Below, piece after piece: positions 15,702-24,763 of a stretch of DNA of 64,000 nt. Within the stretch, counting starts at the first letter, position 1. Each line of letters opens with the position of its first letter. A model generated the notes under the pieces. That model was given only the letters and a program-made list of their open reading frames with translations, searched no databases and was not told the origin of the DNA. This DNA comes from Bog-473 sp963838835 (GTDB taxonomy: Bacteria; Actinomycetota; Acidimicrobiia; Acidimicrobiales; RAAP-2). A program made the translations under genes and the position numbers. The DNA is taken from assembly GCA_963838835.1 (NCBI GenBank), contig CAWITA010000031.1, positions 90,511-154,510 of the forward strand. Reading direction: 5' to 3'.

Positions 15702-18002
15702 GTGATCCGTCGAGTGCCGAGGCTCTTCCTTTCGAGTTCCGTGACGGCTGCCGCCACCACCGCCCTGCTTCTGACCACCATCATCCAGGCGGCACCGGTC
15801 GCCCAGGCCGCGGAGGTCCCCCATGCCGCGGGCTTCACGGCGACGCAGATGTGGAACGTGCAGCTGGACGATCCCGGCAATCCGATCGCGCTGTCCTCGC
15901 CCAACGTCGCCACCCTGGGCGACGGGCAACGGGCCGTCGTGGTCGGCGACCGGGCAGGGTACGTGTACGCCTACCACCTCGACGGCGGTTCACCGGTCCC
16001 CGGCTGGCCCTACTACGCCGGCGCGCCGGTGGACTCCTCCCCGTCGGTGGCGCCCATCAACGCCAACGGGCAGGACACCGTCTACGTGGGCGACGGGAAC
16101 GCGAGCACTCCGGCGACGGGCGGGTACCAGGCCATCACTCCGAGCGGGGGCGACCAGTGGTTCGTCCAGGAGACCAACCCAGCGACCGACCCCACCGTCC
16201 ATTCCGCCGTCTCGGCGTCGCTCACCGTCGACGCCTACGCCGGCGCCTACGGGGTCGAAGCCGGCTCACTCGGGCAGAACACCGACGCCCTGGCCGCCAA
16301 CAACGGGGCCATGCTCGCCGGCTTCCCGTGGTTCTCCGCCGACTCGGTGTTCTCGACGGCGGCGGTGGCGGACCTCTACAGCGACAACAACAACGAGATC
16401 GTCAGCGGCGGTGACTCCAGCGCGGGCTTTGCCTACGGCGAATCGTACGCCAACGGCGGCCACATCCGCATCATGTCGAGCGCGGGCAACTACGCGACGG
16501 GGAACCCAGGCGGCGGCCTCATCTGCCAGTACAACACGACGCAGAACATCGACCGCTCGTCGCCCGCCGTCGGCCAGTTCCTCGCCGGCGGCGGCGTCGG
16601 CATCGCGATCGGCGACGGCAGTTACTACTCGGGCGCCTCCGACTCGGACAAGATCTTCGCCCTCAACACATCCTGCGGCCTGGCCTGGAGCGACACGCTC
16701 AACGGGGTGACCGCCGACTCGCCCGCCCTGGCCGACGTCACCGGCAACGGACAGCTCGACGTGGTGGAAGGGACACAGATAGGAGGCCCCACAGGCACCG
16801 CAGGCACCATCTACGTGCTGAACGGCACCAACGGTGCCGCCATCTGGTCGGCGTCGACCACGGGGGCGGTGATCGGCTCGCCCGTGACGGCCGACCTCAC
16901 GGGCGGGGGCTACCAGGACGTCATCGTCCCGACCTCCGACGGCATCGACGTCTTCGACGGACGTTCGGGCGCGAGAGTCACGACGCTCGCCCTCGGCGAC
17001 GCCTTCCAGAGCTCGCCGCTCGTGACCGACGACCCCGACGGGCACATCGGCATCACCGGCGCGGGGTACACCGATGTCGGCTCCCTGGTCGGCGTGATCG
17101 TGCACTGGGAGATCGACGACACCAACGGCTCGGGTTCGAGCGTCTACGAGAGTGGCGCCTGGCCGCAATTCCACCACGACCCGCAGCTCACGGGCGACGC
17201 CGGCACACCGGACCCGCCACCCATCGAGGTGCCGTGCAACGCTCCGTCTGGTGGACCCGACGGGTACCTCTTGTCGGCGTCGGACGGCGGCGTGTTCGAC
17301 TACGGCAACATCCCCTTCTGCGGGTCGACCGGCAGCATTCACCTCAACCGGCCGGTGGTTGCCTCGGCGCTGACCAAGGATGGCGGCGGCTACTGGGAAG
17401 TGGCGTCCGACGGCGGCATCTTCAACTTCGGCGACGCCGGCTTCGACGGGTCCATGGGCGGGAAGCCGCTCAACGCACCGATCGTCGGCATGGCCGCCAC
17501 CCCGGACGGTGGCGGGTACTGGGAAGTGGCGTCCGACGGCGGTATCTTCTCCTTCGGCGACGCCAGCTTCTACGGCAGCACGGGGGCAATCCACCTCAAC
17601 AAGCCCATCGTCGGCATGGCCGCCACGCACGACGGCAAGGGGTACTGGCTCGTGGCGTCCGACGGCGGCATCTTCAGCTACGGCGATGCCTCCTTCCACG
17701 GCTCCATGGGCGGCGCGCCGCTCAACTCACCCGTGGTCGGCGTGGCCGATGACGCGCAGACGGGCGGGTATTGGGAGGTGGCGTCCGACGGCGGCATCTT
17801 CTCGTTCGACGCGCCCTTCTACGGTTCCACCGGAAGCCTGCACCTCAACGCCCCCATCGTCGGCATGGCGGCCAACTCCGACGGCTCGGGCTACCGATTC
17901 GTGGCGTCCGACGGTGGGATCTTCTCGTACAACGCCCCGTTCTTCGGGTCGATGGGCGGCAAGCCGCTCAACAAACCGGTCGTCGCCATCGCAGCGAGCT
18001 GA
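15702..18002 (+). CDS. secreted FG-GAP-like propeller protein with VASDGG repeats
   Basis: 766 aa. A signal peptide (RRVPRLFLSSSVTAAATTALLLTTIIQAAPVAQA) leads to an N-terminal beta-propeller of about 480 residues with FG-GAP/VCBS-like blades, such as 'GQDTVYVGDGNAS', 'ADLYSDNNNEIVSGGDSS' and 'ADVTGNGQLDVVEGTQIGG'. After a Pro-rich joint come six repeats of about 42-45 residues with the core GYWEVASDGGIFSFGDASF-GSTG, each ending LN-PIVGMAAT. The repeat type is common in actinobacterial secreted proteins, and a second protein with the same repeats is at 51.3 kb. No catalytic residues are evident; cell-surface binding or adhesion is inference. Strong GAGAGGAG ribosome binding site before the GTG. 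Confidence 0.85.
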   Translation: MIRRVPRLFLSSSVTAAATTALLLTTIIQAAPVAQAAEVPHAAGFTATQMWNVQLDDPGNPIALSSPNVATLGDGQRAVVVGDRAGYVYAYHLDGGSPVPGWPYYAGAPVDSSPSVAPINANGQDTVYVGDGNASTPATGGYQAITPSGGDQWFVQETNPATDPTVHSAVSASLTVDAYAGAYGVEAGSLGQNTDALAANNGAMLAGFPWFSADSVFSTAAVADLYSDNNNEIVSGGDSSAGFAYGESYANGGHIRIMSSAGNYATGNPGGGLICQYNTTQNIDRSSPAVGQFLAGGGVGIAIGDGSYYSGASDSDKIFALNTSCGLAWSDTLNGVTADSPALADVTGNGQLDVVEGTQIGGPTGTAGTIYVLNGTNGAAIWSASTTGAVIGSPVTADLTGGGYQDVIVPTSDGIDVFDGRSGARVTTLALGDAFQSSPLVTDDPDGHIGITGAGYTDVGSLVGVIVHWEIDDTNGSGSSVYESGAWPQFHHDPQLTGDAGTPDPPPIEVPCNAPSGGPDGYLLSASDGGVFDYGNIPFCGSTGSIHLNRPVVASALTKDGGGYWEVASDGGIFNFGDAGFDGSMGGKPLNAPIVGMAATPDGGGYWEVASDGGIFSFGDASFYGSTGAIHLNKPIVGMAATHDGKGYWLVASDGGIFSYGDASFHGSMGGAPLNSPVVGVADDAQTGGYWEVASDGGIFSFDAPFYGSTGSLHLNAPIVGMAANSDGSGYRFVASDGGIFSYNAPFFGSMGGKPLNKPVVAIAAS

Positions 18003-18070
18003 GGTCGGCGCGAGCTCGCTGCGGCGCGGCACAGTATCGTGACGTCATCTCGAGCTCGCTGGATCGGGGG

Positions 18071-18859
18071 ATGCGCGTGAAGGGCACTGACCACGGCGAT
18101 GGCACGGGCGGCCCGGTAGTCACGCGACGGCAGGAGCGCGTGCTCATCATCTCCATGGAGCGCCACGCCAAGCGGAATGCCATCGACCGGACGATGGCCG
18201 ACGCCCTCGACGACGCCTTGAACGACCTCGACGACGACGAGGGGCTCTGGGCGGGGGTCCTGACCGGCACCACCGAAGTGTTCAGTGCCGGGAGCGATCT
18301 GACCGCGGGCGGTGACTACGTCACCAGCCGTGGCGGCGAGTACGGCATCATCCGGCGCCGGCGCCGCAAGCCGCTGATCGCCGCCGTCGAGGGTCCGGCC
18401 CTCGGCGGGGGTCTCGAGATCGTCCTGGCCTGCGACCTCGTCGTGGCGGCGCGCACCGCGCGGTTTGGCCTGCCCGAGGTGGGCATCGGCGTGGTGCCGA
18501 CGTGCGCCGGGCTGTTCCGTGCCCCGCGGGCGTTGCCACTCAACCTTGCCCGCCAGCTCATCCTCACCGGCCGGCCCATCGAAGCACCGCGTGCCTATGA
18601 GGTGGGATTGGTCAACGTCCTCACCGATCAGGGGAAGGCTCTCGAAGAGGCTGAGGCTCTGGCGCAGCAGATCTGCGCCAACTCGCCCGTCTCGGTACAG
18701 GCCTGCCTTGCCGCCGTCAACGACATCGTCGCGTCCGACGACGCACTCGGTTGGGAACAGACCCAGCGCGCGTTGACGACCGCGGCCCACTCGGCCGACG
18801 CACGCGAGGGGGTCGCCTCGTTCCTCGAGAAACGGCCCCCGGTCTGGAGCGGTCGCTGA
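18071..18859 (+). CDS. enoyl-CoA hydratase/isomerase family protein
   Basis: 262 aa from ATG 18071. The crotonase fold shows 'SMERHAKRNAIDRTMADALDDALNDLDDD', the oxyanion-hole loop 'FSAGSDLTAGGDY', the second oxyanion segment 'IAAVEGPALGGGLEIVLACDLVVAA' and 'FGLPEVGIGVVPTCAG'. The usual catalytic Glu after GLPE is present in context (PEVGIGVVP). Acts on acyl-CoA thioesters; the substrate is unknown. The frame is open upstream over the repeat protein, but the ATG fits the family N-terminus. Confidence 0.92.
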   Translation: MRVKGTDHGDGTGGPVVTRRQERVLIISMERHAKRNAIDRTMADALDDALNDLDDDEGLWAGVLTGTTEVFSAGSDLTAGGDYVTSRGGEYGIIRRRRRKPLIAAVEGPALGGGLEIVLACDLVVAARTARFGLPEVGIGVVPTCAGLFRAPRALPLNLARQLILTGRPIEAPRAYEVGLVNVLTDQGKALEEAEALAQQICANSPVSVQACLAAVNDIVASDDALGWEQTQRALTTAAHSADAREGVASFLEKRPPVWSGR

Positions 18860-18932
18860 TCGGTCGATGAGGCTCGAAGACGAGCGGGATCGCGCGCGAT
18901 GGGTGAAGGGCAGCTGGCTTCGGGGGAGCCAG

Positions 18933-19289
18933 TCAGGCAACCGCCCGCCGGCGCATCTCTCGCCGCTCGGCATCGGTCGTGCCGCCCCACAAGCCGACGA
19001 TCGACTCGTCCGCCAGGGCGAAATCGAGGCACTCCTGGCGGACCGGACAGCCGGCGCACTGCCGCCGGGTCGCGCCGTAGGCGCCCCCCGTGGACTTGAC
19101 GAACCCGCTCGCGCCTGATCCTCGGCAGGCTGCGTCACGGTGCCACTCTGGCCGGTGCAAGATGTCCTCGAGCACCACCGGGATGTGCCCGGCGTGCGGT
19201 TGCATCAGCCATTCAAGAAGGCGCTCGTCGACCGCGCGTCGAGTCTCACGTTGTGGCTGTACGAAGTATGTCGTCGGTTGTCTACGCAT
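18933..19289 (-). CDS. WhiB-family iron-sulfur transcriptional regulator
   Basis: 118 aa from ATG 19289. The four cluster cysteines are C55, C78, C81 and C87 ('DAACRG', then RRQCAGCPVRQECLDFA), spacing C-x22-C-x2-C-x5-C, followed by the turn GLWGGTTDAERREMRRR. This binds a 4Fe-4S cluster and acts with the primary sigma factor; the family is restricted to actinobacteria and their phages. It is longer at the N-terminus than WhiB1-type proteins, by about 40 residues. A TTGACA hexamer lies at 19325-19320 upstream of the start, which argues against the longer GTG start at 19325. Confidence 0.93.
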   Translation of the reverse strand: MRRQPTTYFVQPQRETRRAVDERLLEWLMQPHAGHIPVVLEDILHRPEWHRDAACRGSGASGFVKSTGGAYGATRRQCAGCPVRQECLDFALADESIVGLWGGTTDAERREMRRRAVA

Positions 19290-19329
19290 GATGATGGATC
19301 GTCGAAGCGGAGCGGAGCGTGTCAACGCG

Positions 19330-20324
19330 CGGATCCCAGATTGCGTTTGCCCGCCCCGTCACTACGGAGATTCTGGCGATCGCTTCCGCTGCCCTCTAGA
19401 GCCGATCGGATCGAAGTGGCGCAACGTTCCGACAACACTGCGGACCCCGCATCGCTGCCAATGGTCAGCGTCGCCGCTCAAGCTTGTGGCGCCGCATTCG
19501 GTGTCGCTCCTCCCCCGATGGGTAAGGACCTCGCCGCATCGTCACCGGACGTCGGATGCAGCGAGACCTGGCTTGGCGAGCCGCCGGGGGAACCAGCGAG
19601 GCGTCGTCAGGAAACTCGTTTGCGACTCGGTGCTCGCCGGAAGCGGATGGCCCGCTCCGGGGTACGCGCGGCCGTTCCTCGCCGCGCCACGGGCAGGCGT
19701 CGCAGGGGCGGGGGGTTGGCGGAACTCCCCCGCCCCCGGGAGCTGTTGTACGACCACGTCCTTCATGAAGGTAGAGCCATCCGAACCCACTGCGCACAAC
19801 GCATCGACAACTCGGTCGGAGTTCGTACTCCGGTGGGCTCCGACCCGAGAGTGCTCACCAGGACGCGACCACCGCCGCGGGACCGCGCCCCGCCGCCGGG
19901 ACACAGCCGCTCGCCCCCCACGGCTCGGTCATCTCGTCTGCCGCGGGCGGATGGCGCCCGTCGGGCCGCGCCTGGCGGGTCCGGATCGCACGAGGTCGGA
20001 ACGAGACGTCGGTCTGAACCGGGCTTCTCGATCGCCGTGCCGCTCGGGTGGCGGGCGTCGAGAACGTGGTGCAGCCGCTTCGCTGGAGCCGGCCGTCAGT
20101 TCCGGCCCTTCGTTGCCGCACAGACGAAGCAACTCGAGCATCACCGAGCGTTCTGTGGGTCCGCCGAGGCGTTGCTCGTACCTTCCGGTATCTTTTCCCG
20201 GAGCGTGCCGGCGCCTGAGGCCTCGCCGCCGTGACGAGGAGCGACAACGGCCCGCCAACTTCCATCCCCGAGCTCTGACGCTGAACCGGCGACCCCATTC
20301 GGGTCGGGACCACGTCTCGGCCGA
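19330..20324. other. gene-poor kilobase
   Basis: Long open frames exist here on both strands, but their translations are Arg/Pro/Ser-rich and look like random GC-rich reading. I see no domain, RNA, or clear repeat. The sequence is less GC-rich and less codon-like than the preceding 19 kb. It may hold decayed sequence upstream of the glycan gene pair. Confidence 0.5.
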
Positions 20325-21142
20325 TTGACCTATGTCATCACGGTCTCTCGTCGCCATCTGCTTCCGGCGCAGATGTGTATCGAGACATTTCGCCGAGTGA
20401 GTTCGACCCCCATCCTCGTCGTCGGCAATCTCGCGCCAGAAGAAGTAAGACTCGTCCGATCTCTGGGAGCTCACTACATCGACGAACGAGAGATCGATGT
20501 CTCGGGACGCCTCCCAACATTTCGTTGGGATCAAAAGTACCGAGAAGTCGGATGGTACCGCCAGATGTTCTTTCGGTTGAGCGTCGATCGTTATGTCGAC
20601 ACCGATCAGGCGGTCATTCTCGACAGCGAGGTCTTCGCATTCGAGAACTGGGATGAATCGCGTCTCTACGACCCCGCGACCGGCGCTCCCCGCTGTTTCT
20701 ACTGGATTCCCGCCATCCGCAAGCCGGAGTGGGACTACCGGATGTACCGGGGTGCCGCGTACCTCCTCCAAGGATTCGGATTCGAGGATGTCCTCGAGTA
20801 CGCCGGCTCCGACGAGTACCGGCGACACATCTCGGGCGTCGTCCTCTTCTCCGTGGCCAACGTGCGCGAACTCTGGCGCCGCCTAGAGGCGGACACCGAT
20901 CTCGTCCGAAACATCGATCAACTCTTCAACCATGAGGCGGACCTGGCGTTCAGCGACCACGATCTCTACGGCATTGCCTGCGAGCGAGGCCTATTCGACA
21001 ACGTCGTGCCCACCGTCATGCACGACAACTTGCTTGGCTGGTACGACGCTCACGACGACGTCCGCTTCGAGCGTTTTCGCGAGGGAGCGATGTGGAGCAT
21101 GGCCAGCACTACGTCGATTTCCCGACGCTGGGCACCTATTGA
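20325..21142 (+). CDS. glycosyltransferase-like protein (DUF6492-like), frameshifted at 3' end
   Basis: About 270 aa from a TTG start: 'MTYVITVSRRHLLPAQMCIE', then 'DQKYREVGWYRQMFFRLSV', then 'QAVILDSEVFAFENWDES' where D-S-E resembles the DxD region of nucleotide-sugar-binding folds, then 'AAYLLQGFGFEDVLEYAG' and 'FSDHDLYGIACERGLFD'. This is the layout of the DUF6492 type, related to GT-A glycosyltransferases; I am moderately sure. Near 21080-21095 the frame shifts and continues EHGQHYVDFPTLGTY to a stop at 21140-21142, six bases before the next ATG. It is therefore probably co-translated with the WbdD-like gene, suggesting a shared role in a surface glycan. Confidence 0.6.
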
Positions 21143-21148
21143 GGCTTC

Positions 21149-22963
21149 ATGGAGACCACGGCAGACTCGCTCATGGCGAGACTGCCGTCACTGCCGCCCT
21201 CCCGCCCCGAGGGGCAGGACGAGACACGGGGCGCCGAAGATGGGGTCGTCTCGCTCGTTCGCCGTCTTCCCGAGATCTACCAGCCGATCTACGGCCACCC
21301 GGAGATCCATGCCGCACGGTCCGCCGACGATCACCGGATCGACGTACTGAGGAGGGTCGTCGAGCAAATCTCGTCGCATTTCGACCGATCCCTTCGGATA
21401 CTCGATCTCGGATCTGCGCAGGGCTACACGGCCTTTCGGCTTGCCGAACTCGGCCATGGCGTCACGGGAATCGACGTCGTGCCAACGAACGTCGCGCTGG
21501 CCAGAGCGATTCAAGAGAGACTCACCGACCTCAACGTGGAGTTTCTCGAAGGAGACATCGCAGAATGTCCCACCCTGGTCGACCTCGACGGCTACGACCT
21601 CGTGGTGGCGTTTTCCGTTCTCCAACACATCGCGCATCGGGGCGGCCACGACGCTGCGGTCGAGCTTGTCGCTGTGCTGTCCCAGAAGATTTCCCACGCG
21701 GTGTTCGAGATGGCCCTGGCGGCCGAGCCGGTCTACTGGGCAGAGTCACTGCCGGAAGATCCGCGTGTCACCCTGGCCCCCTATGCCTTCATTCGAGAAG
21801 TAGGTCGCGTGGGGACACACCTGTCCGAAGTGCGACGGCCCATCCTGTTTGCCAGCCAGAGCCACGTGCTCGCCGCGGGCAACTTGCACGAGATCGAGTC
21901 CTGGACGGAAGAGCCGCACACCGAGGAACGTGGCGCGCTCCGCAGCCTGCGACGATATCGCTTCCTTCCGTCCGGCGTCGAAAAGATAGCCGCTCGATTC
22001 GCAGACGAGGCAGACGAAGACCTCCTCTCGCAGCTCCGGCAAGAGTTACGTCGCGAAGCCCACGTGCTGCAAGCCCTGACCGGCGCCGGGATGGAGGCAC
22101 CGGAGGTGATCGAGTTCGTCGATGGGGCCGATGAATCCATCATCGTCCGTTCGTCATACCCAGGCGTTCTGTTGAGTGAGATCGTCGATTCACTCGATGA
22201 GGACGCTCGGTCCGTGATCACCGGCCAGGTGCTCGAGACCTTGGCCGAGTTGGAAGCTCACGGCCTGTACCACGCAGACCTTCGCTTGTGGAATGTCGTG
22301 TGGGACCCACACAAGGAAACGGCTCATCTCGTCGATCACGGCGCCATCAGTCCGGTGCCCGAAGACATGAAGTGGCCCAACGACGCTTACTACTCGTTCT
22401 TGGTCTGGCTCGTGTCGTTGTGGGGTTTCTTCCCAGACCAGACCGGTTTCCAGATCCCGCGCGCCGGCGGCATCGACCGTGCCGAATTGTCCCCCCGCAT
22501 CGCCTCCCTCATCTCGGCCTTGATGACGCACCCGCGGGACGGATCGGTGTTTCGGGATCTGTCGGCCCGCTGGGCGCAGCCTTCGACCGAGTCGGCCCCA
22601 ACGGCGTGGCCGGCGACGCCGGTCGCGTGGGCCTGGCTCTCGGCGATCGAGCAACATGGCCAGAGAACCCGAGCCGCACTGGCGTCAGAATGCACCGCGG
22701 TTTCATCGGAGCGGGACAGGGTGATCGCAGAGCGCGATGCCTTGATCGCAGAGCGCGCTGCCTTGGGCTCGGAATGCGATGACCTGCGGTCGACGCGCCG
22801 GGCCATGGCCTCCGAACGCGAGATTCTGACGTCGGATTGCGTCAGACTTCGATCTGCCTGTGATCGCCTGCGTTCAGAGCGGGAGGCAGTCGAATCACGC
22901 CGGGAGGCCACCGAGGCCGAGCTCTCACGGGTGCTGGGCACATGGAGTTGGCGCCTCACTTGA
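21149..22963 (+). CDS. methyltransferase-kinase-coiled-coil protein, WbdD-like glycan chain terminator
   Basis: 604 aa in three parts. Residues 60-200 are a class I SAM methyltransferase ('LRILDLGSAQGYTAFRLAEL', 'GVTGIDVVP', 'DLVVAFSVLQHIAH'). Residues 240-420 are a small protein-kinase-like domain with catalytic loop YHADLRLWNVVW (HxDLRxxN) and metal loop 'LVDHGAI' in place of DFG. Residues 500-595 form an uninterrupted coiled coil of 7-residue Ser-Glu-Arg blocks (SERDRVIAERDALIAERAA). The same order is known in WbdD, which methylates and phosphorylates the end of the O9a polymannose chain and sets its length with its coiled coil. The protein ends LGTWSWRLT-stop, where the next in-frame codons read PLRRLRSGLRK. 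A role in capping a cell-surface glycan is inference from this architecture and the glycosyltransferase-like neighbour. Confidence 0.75.
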   Translation: METTADSLMARLPSLPPSRPEGQDETRGAEDGVVSLVRRLPEIYQPIYGHPEIHAARSADDHRIDVLRRVVEQISSHFDRSLRILDLGSAQGYTAFRLAELGHGVTGIDVVPTNVALARAIQERLTDLNVEFLEGDIAECPTLVDLDGYDLVVAFSVLQHIAHRGGHDAAVELVAVLSQKISHAVFEMALAAEPVYWAESLPEDPRVTLAPYAFIREVGRVGTHLSEVRRPILFASQSHVLAAGNLHEIESWTEEPHTEERGALRSLRRYRFLPSGVEKIAARFADEADEDLLSQLRQELRREAHVLQALTGAGMEAPEVIEFVDGADESIIVRSSYPGVLLSEIVDSLDEDARSVITGQVLETLAELEAHGLYHADLRLWNVVWDPHKETAHLVDHGAISPVPEDMKWPNDAYYSFLVWLVSLWGFFPDQTGFQIPRAGGIDRAELSPRIASLISALMTHPRDGSVFRDLSARWAQPSTESAPTAWPATPVAWAWLSAIEQHGQRTRAALASECTAVSSERDRVIAERDALIAERAALGSECDDLRSTRRAMASEREILTSDCVRLRSACDRLRSEREAVESRREATEAELSRVLGTWSWRLT

Positions 22964-23178
22964 CCACTGCGCCGTCTGCGCTCGGGGCTCCGGAAGAGCA
23001 CCCACCCCTAGCGCCCGGCGCCCGAGGAGCGCCTCGAGGAGAGGCCGACGGGCAGCGGTCGCCCGGCCCCTCCTGCGGTCGAACGTCGGCGCGAGCAGGG
23101 CGCCGGATCCAACCCACCTCCGCCACGGGAGTCCCGCGCTGGCGGGACGGCATCCAGGACCCCCTGTTGCTACGTATT

Positions 23179-23194
23179 GGCTATTGCAATAGCC
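23179..23194. promoter_or_regulatory. perfect 16-bp palindrome upstream of nickel/cobalt permease
   Basis: GGCTATTGCAATAGCC is fully self-complementary and lies 49 bp before the permease ATG. A metal-responsive repressor site is the likely role; the core TTGCAA recalls actinobacterial Nur-type half-sites, but the full direct-repeat Nur box is not present. Confidence 0.45.
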
Positions 23195-23242
23195 TCGCAG
23201 TTAGCTCCGCTGCGAGACCCTCGCCCCCTGGAGGCACCGTCA

Positions 23243-24379
23243 ATGGCCATCGCAACCGTGCCATCTCGGATCTCGAAGATCCGCCACTGCCTCACCGCCG
23301 CGGAGTGGCTCAAGGTCGGCGGCATGGCGCTTACCGTCATCGGTCTGAATGTGCTCGGCTGGGGAATGCTGGTCGTAGCGCTTCGAGGTCATTATCACAT
23401 CTCGAAGACGGAGGTTTTCGGATTCGGGACCGGAGTCTTGGCCTACACCCTCGGGATGCGCCACGCCTTTGACGCCGACCATATCGCCGCAATCGACAAC
23501 ACGACCCGCAAGCTGATTCAAGACGGGAAGCGGCCCCTGAGCGTGGGGTACTTCTTCTCGCTCGGCCACTCGACCATCGTCTTCGTTCTCGCCGTTTTGT
23601 TGAATTTCGGCATCCGTGCGCTCAACGGCGCCGTCAAAAATGATCGTTCCGGCTTGCACCACTGGACCGGGATCATCGGGACGACCGTCTCGGGAACGTT
23701 CCTCTGTCTAATCGGCCTTTTGAACCTCGTCGTGCTCATGTCGATCATCAAGGTGAGCAAGGAGATGCGCCAGGGCCGTTACGACGACGGGGAGCTGGAA
23801 CGCCAGCTTGACAACCGGGGGCTGATGAACCGCTTTCTCGGCGGCTACGCAACGCGCATCGACACCCCATGGAAGATCTACCCAGTCGGGGTGCTCTTCG
23901 GCCTGGGTTTTGACACGGCCACTGAAGTTGCCCTCTTGGTGCTCGCAGGGTCCGCTGTTGTCGGCGGCCTGCCGTTCTACGCGGTGATCTCGCTCCCGAT
24001 CCTCTTCGCGGCCGGCATGTGCCTCTTCGACGCCATCGACGGTTGTTTCATGAACTTTGCCTACGACTGGGCTTTTGCCAAGCCGATCCGCAAGATCTAT
24101 TACAACCTGACGATCACCGGGTTGTCCGTGTTCATCGCCCTTTTCATCGGCACCATCGAGATCCTTGGCCTCATCGCTCAGGAAACACATCTCAGCGGTG
24201 GCTTCTGGGGCTTCATGCAGAATTTCAACATCAATCGGGCCGGGTTCATCATCGTGGGTGTGTTCGTCGTGACGTGGATCGTTGCCCTCGCCGTTTGGCA
24301 TTTCGGGAAGATCGAACGGAAATGGGAGAGTCAGATCGCGGACGCCCATGCTGCCCTCGCCAAGACAGAATCTGGCTGA
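23243..24379 (+). CDS. NiCoT-family nickel/cobalt permease (HoxN/NixA type)
   Basis: 378 aa from ATG 23243 (GGAGG at 23229-23233 fits; the open frame to 23177 crosses the palindrome). About eight membrane helices. The family signature is 'LGMRHAFDADHIAAIDNTTRK' (RHAxDADHI), with 'FFSLGHSTIVF' and 'GLGFDTATEVALL' as the other conserved metal-path motifs and 'GMCLFDAIDGCFMNFAYDWAF' late. It imports Ni2+ and/or Co2+ with high affinity. No urease, hydrogenase or cobalamin gene is nearby, so the user of the metal is not visible. Confidence 0.95.
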   Translation: MAIATVPSRISKIRHCLTAAEWLKVGGMALTVIGLNVLGWGMLVVALRGHYHISKTEVFGFGTGVLAYTLGMRHAFDADHIAAIDNTTRKLIQDGKRPLSVGYFFSLGHSTIVFVLAVLLNFGIRALNGAVKNDRSGLHHWTGIIGTTVSGTFLCLIGLLNLVVLMSIIKVSKEMRQGRYDDGELERQLDNRGLMNRFLGGYATRIDTPWKIYPVGVLFGLGFDTATEVALLVLAGSAVVGGLPFYAVISLPILFAAGMCLFDAIDGCFMNFAYDWAFAKPIRKIYYNLTITGLSVFIALFIGTIEILGLIAQETHLSGGFWGFMQNFNINRAGFIIVGVFVVTWIVALAVWHFGKIERKWESQIADAHAALAKTESG

Positions 24380-24763
24380 AGGTCGCACCGCCTCTCGGGG
24401 ACCATGCGGTGTGGAGGGTCAGACGAGGTCCAACGTGGCGAGCTCCCTCACCGCGGTGCACGAGCGGCACGCCATGGCGAGGAACATGGCATCCGACTGC
24501 TCGGTGCGCACTGCGCCGGCGTGGATGCATCCGATCACCGCGATCATCGGGCCTTGCAATTGTCCGAGGCGATGGTCCTCCCAACATTGGTCCGCGCCGA
24601 AATGTCCATTCCCCGACTGACCAAAGGAGCGTGGTACTCACGGACCAGCTGTTTCTCGCTTGGCCTATCAGAAGATGAAGTGGGCAGCACTCACCTACGT
24701 CCGCCGCCCGCTCAGGTCGGCCTCTTGAGGTTCCTCTCTGCAGGTTCACGAAGCTAGACGTCG
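24380..24763. other. intergenic with one doubtful small ORF
   Basis: 384 bp between the nickel permease and the protease. On the minus strand a 42-codon ORF (24547 down to 24419, beginning MIAVIGCIHAGAVRTEQSD and containing CRSCTAVREL) reads more like protein than its surroundings and is preceded by further open codons, so it may be a small gene or a remnant. Nothing else is seen. Confidence 0.3.

Noticed and set aside
16266..17699. Long minus-strand frame opposite the VASDGG repeat protein
   Set aside because: It is a shadow of the repeat codons (repeated 'AAVGRHEPV' pattern), has no start context and the plus-strand protein is clearly real.
19929..20828. 299-codon minus-strand frame over the glycosyltransferase start
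   Set aside because: It is antisense to the 'MTYVITVSRRHLL' protein, with no motif of its own.
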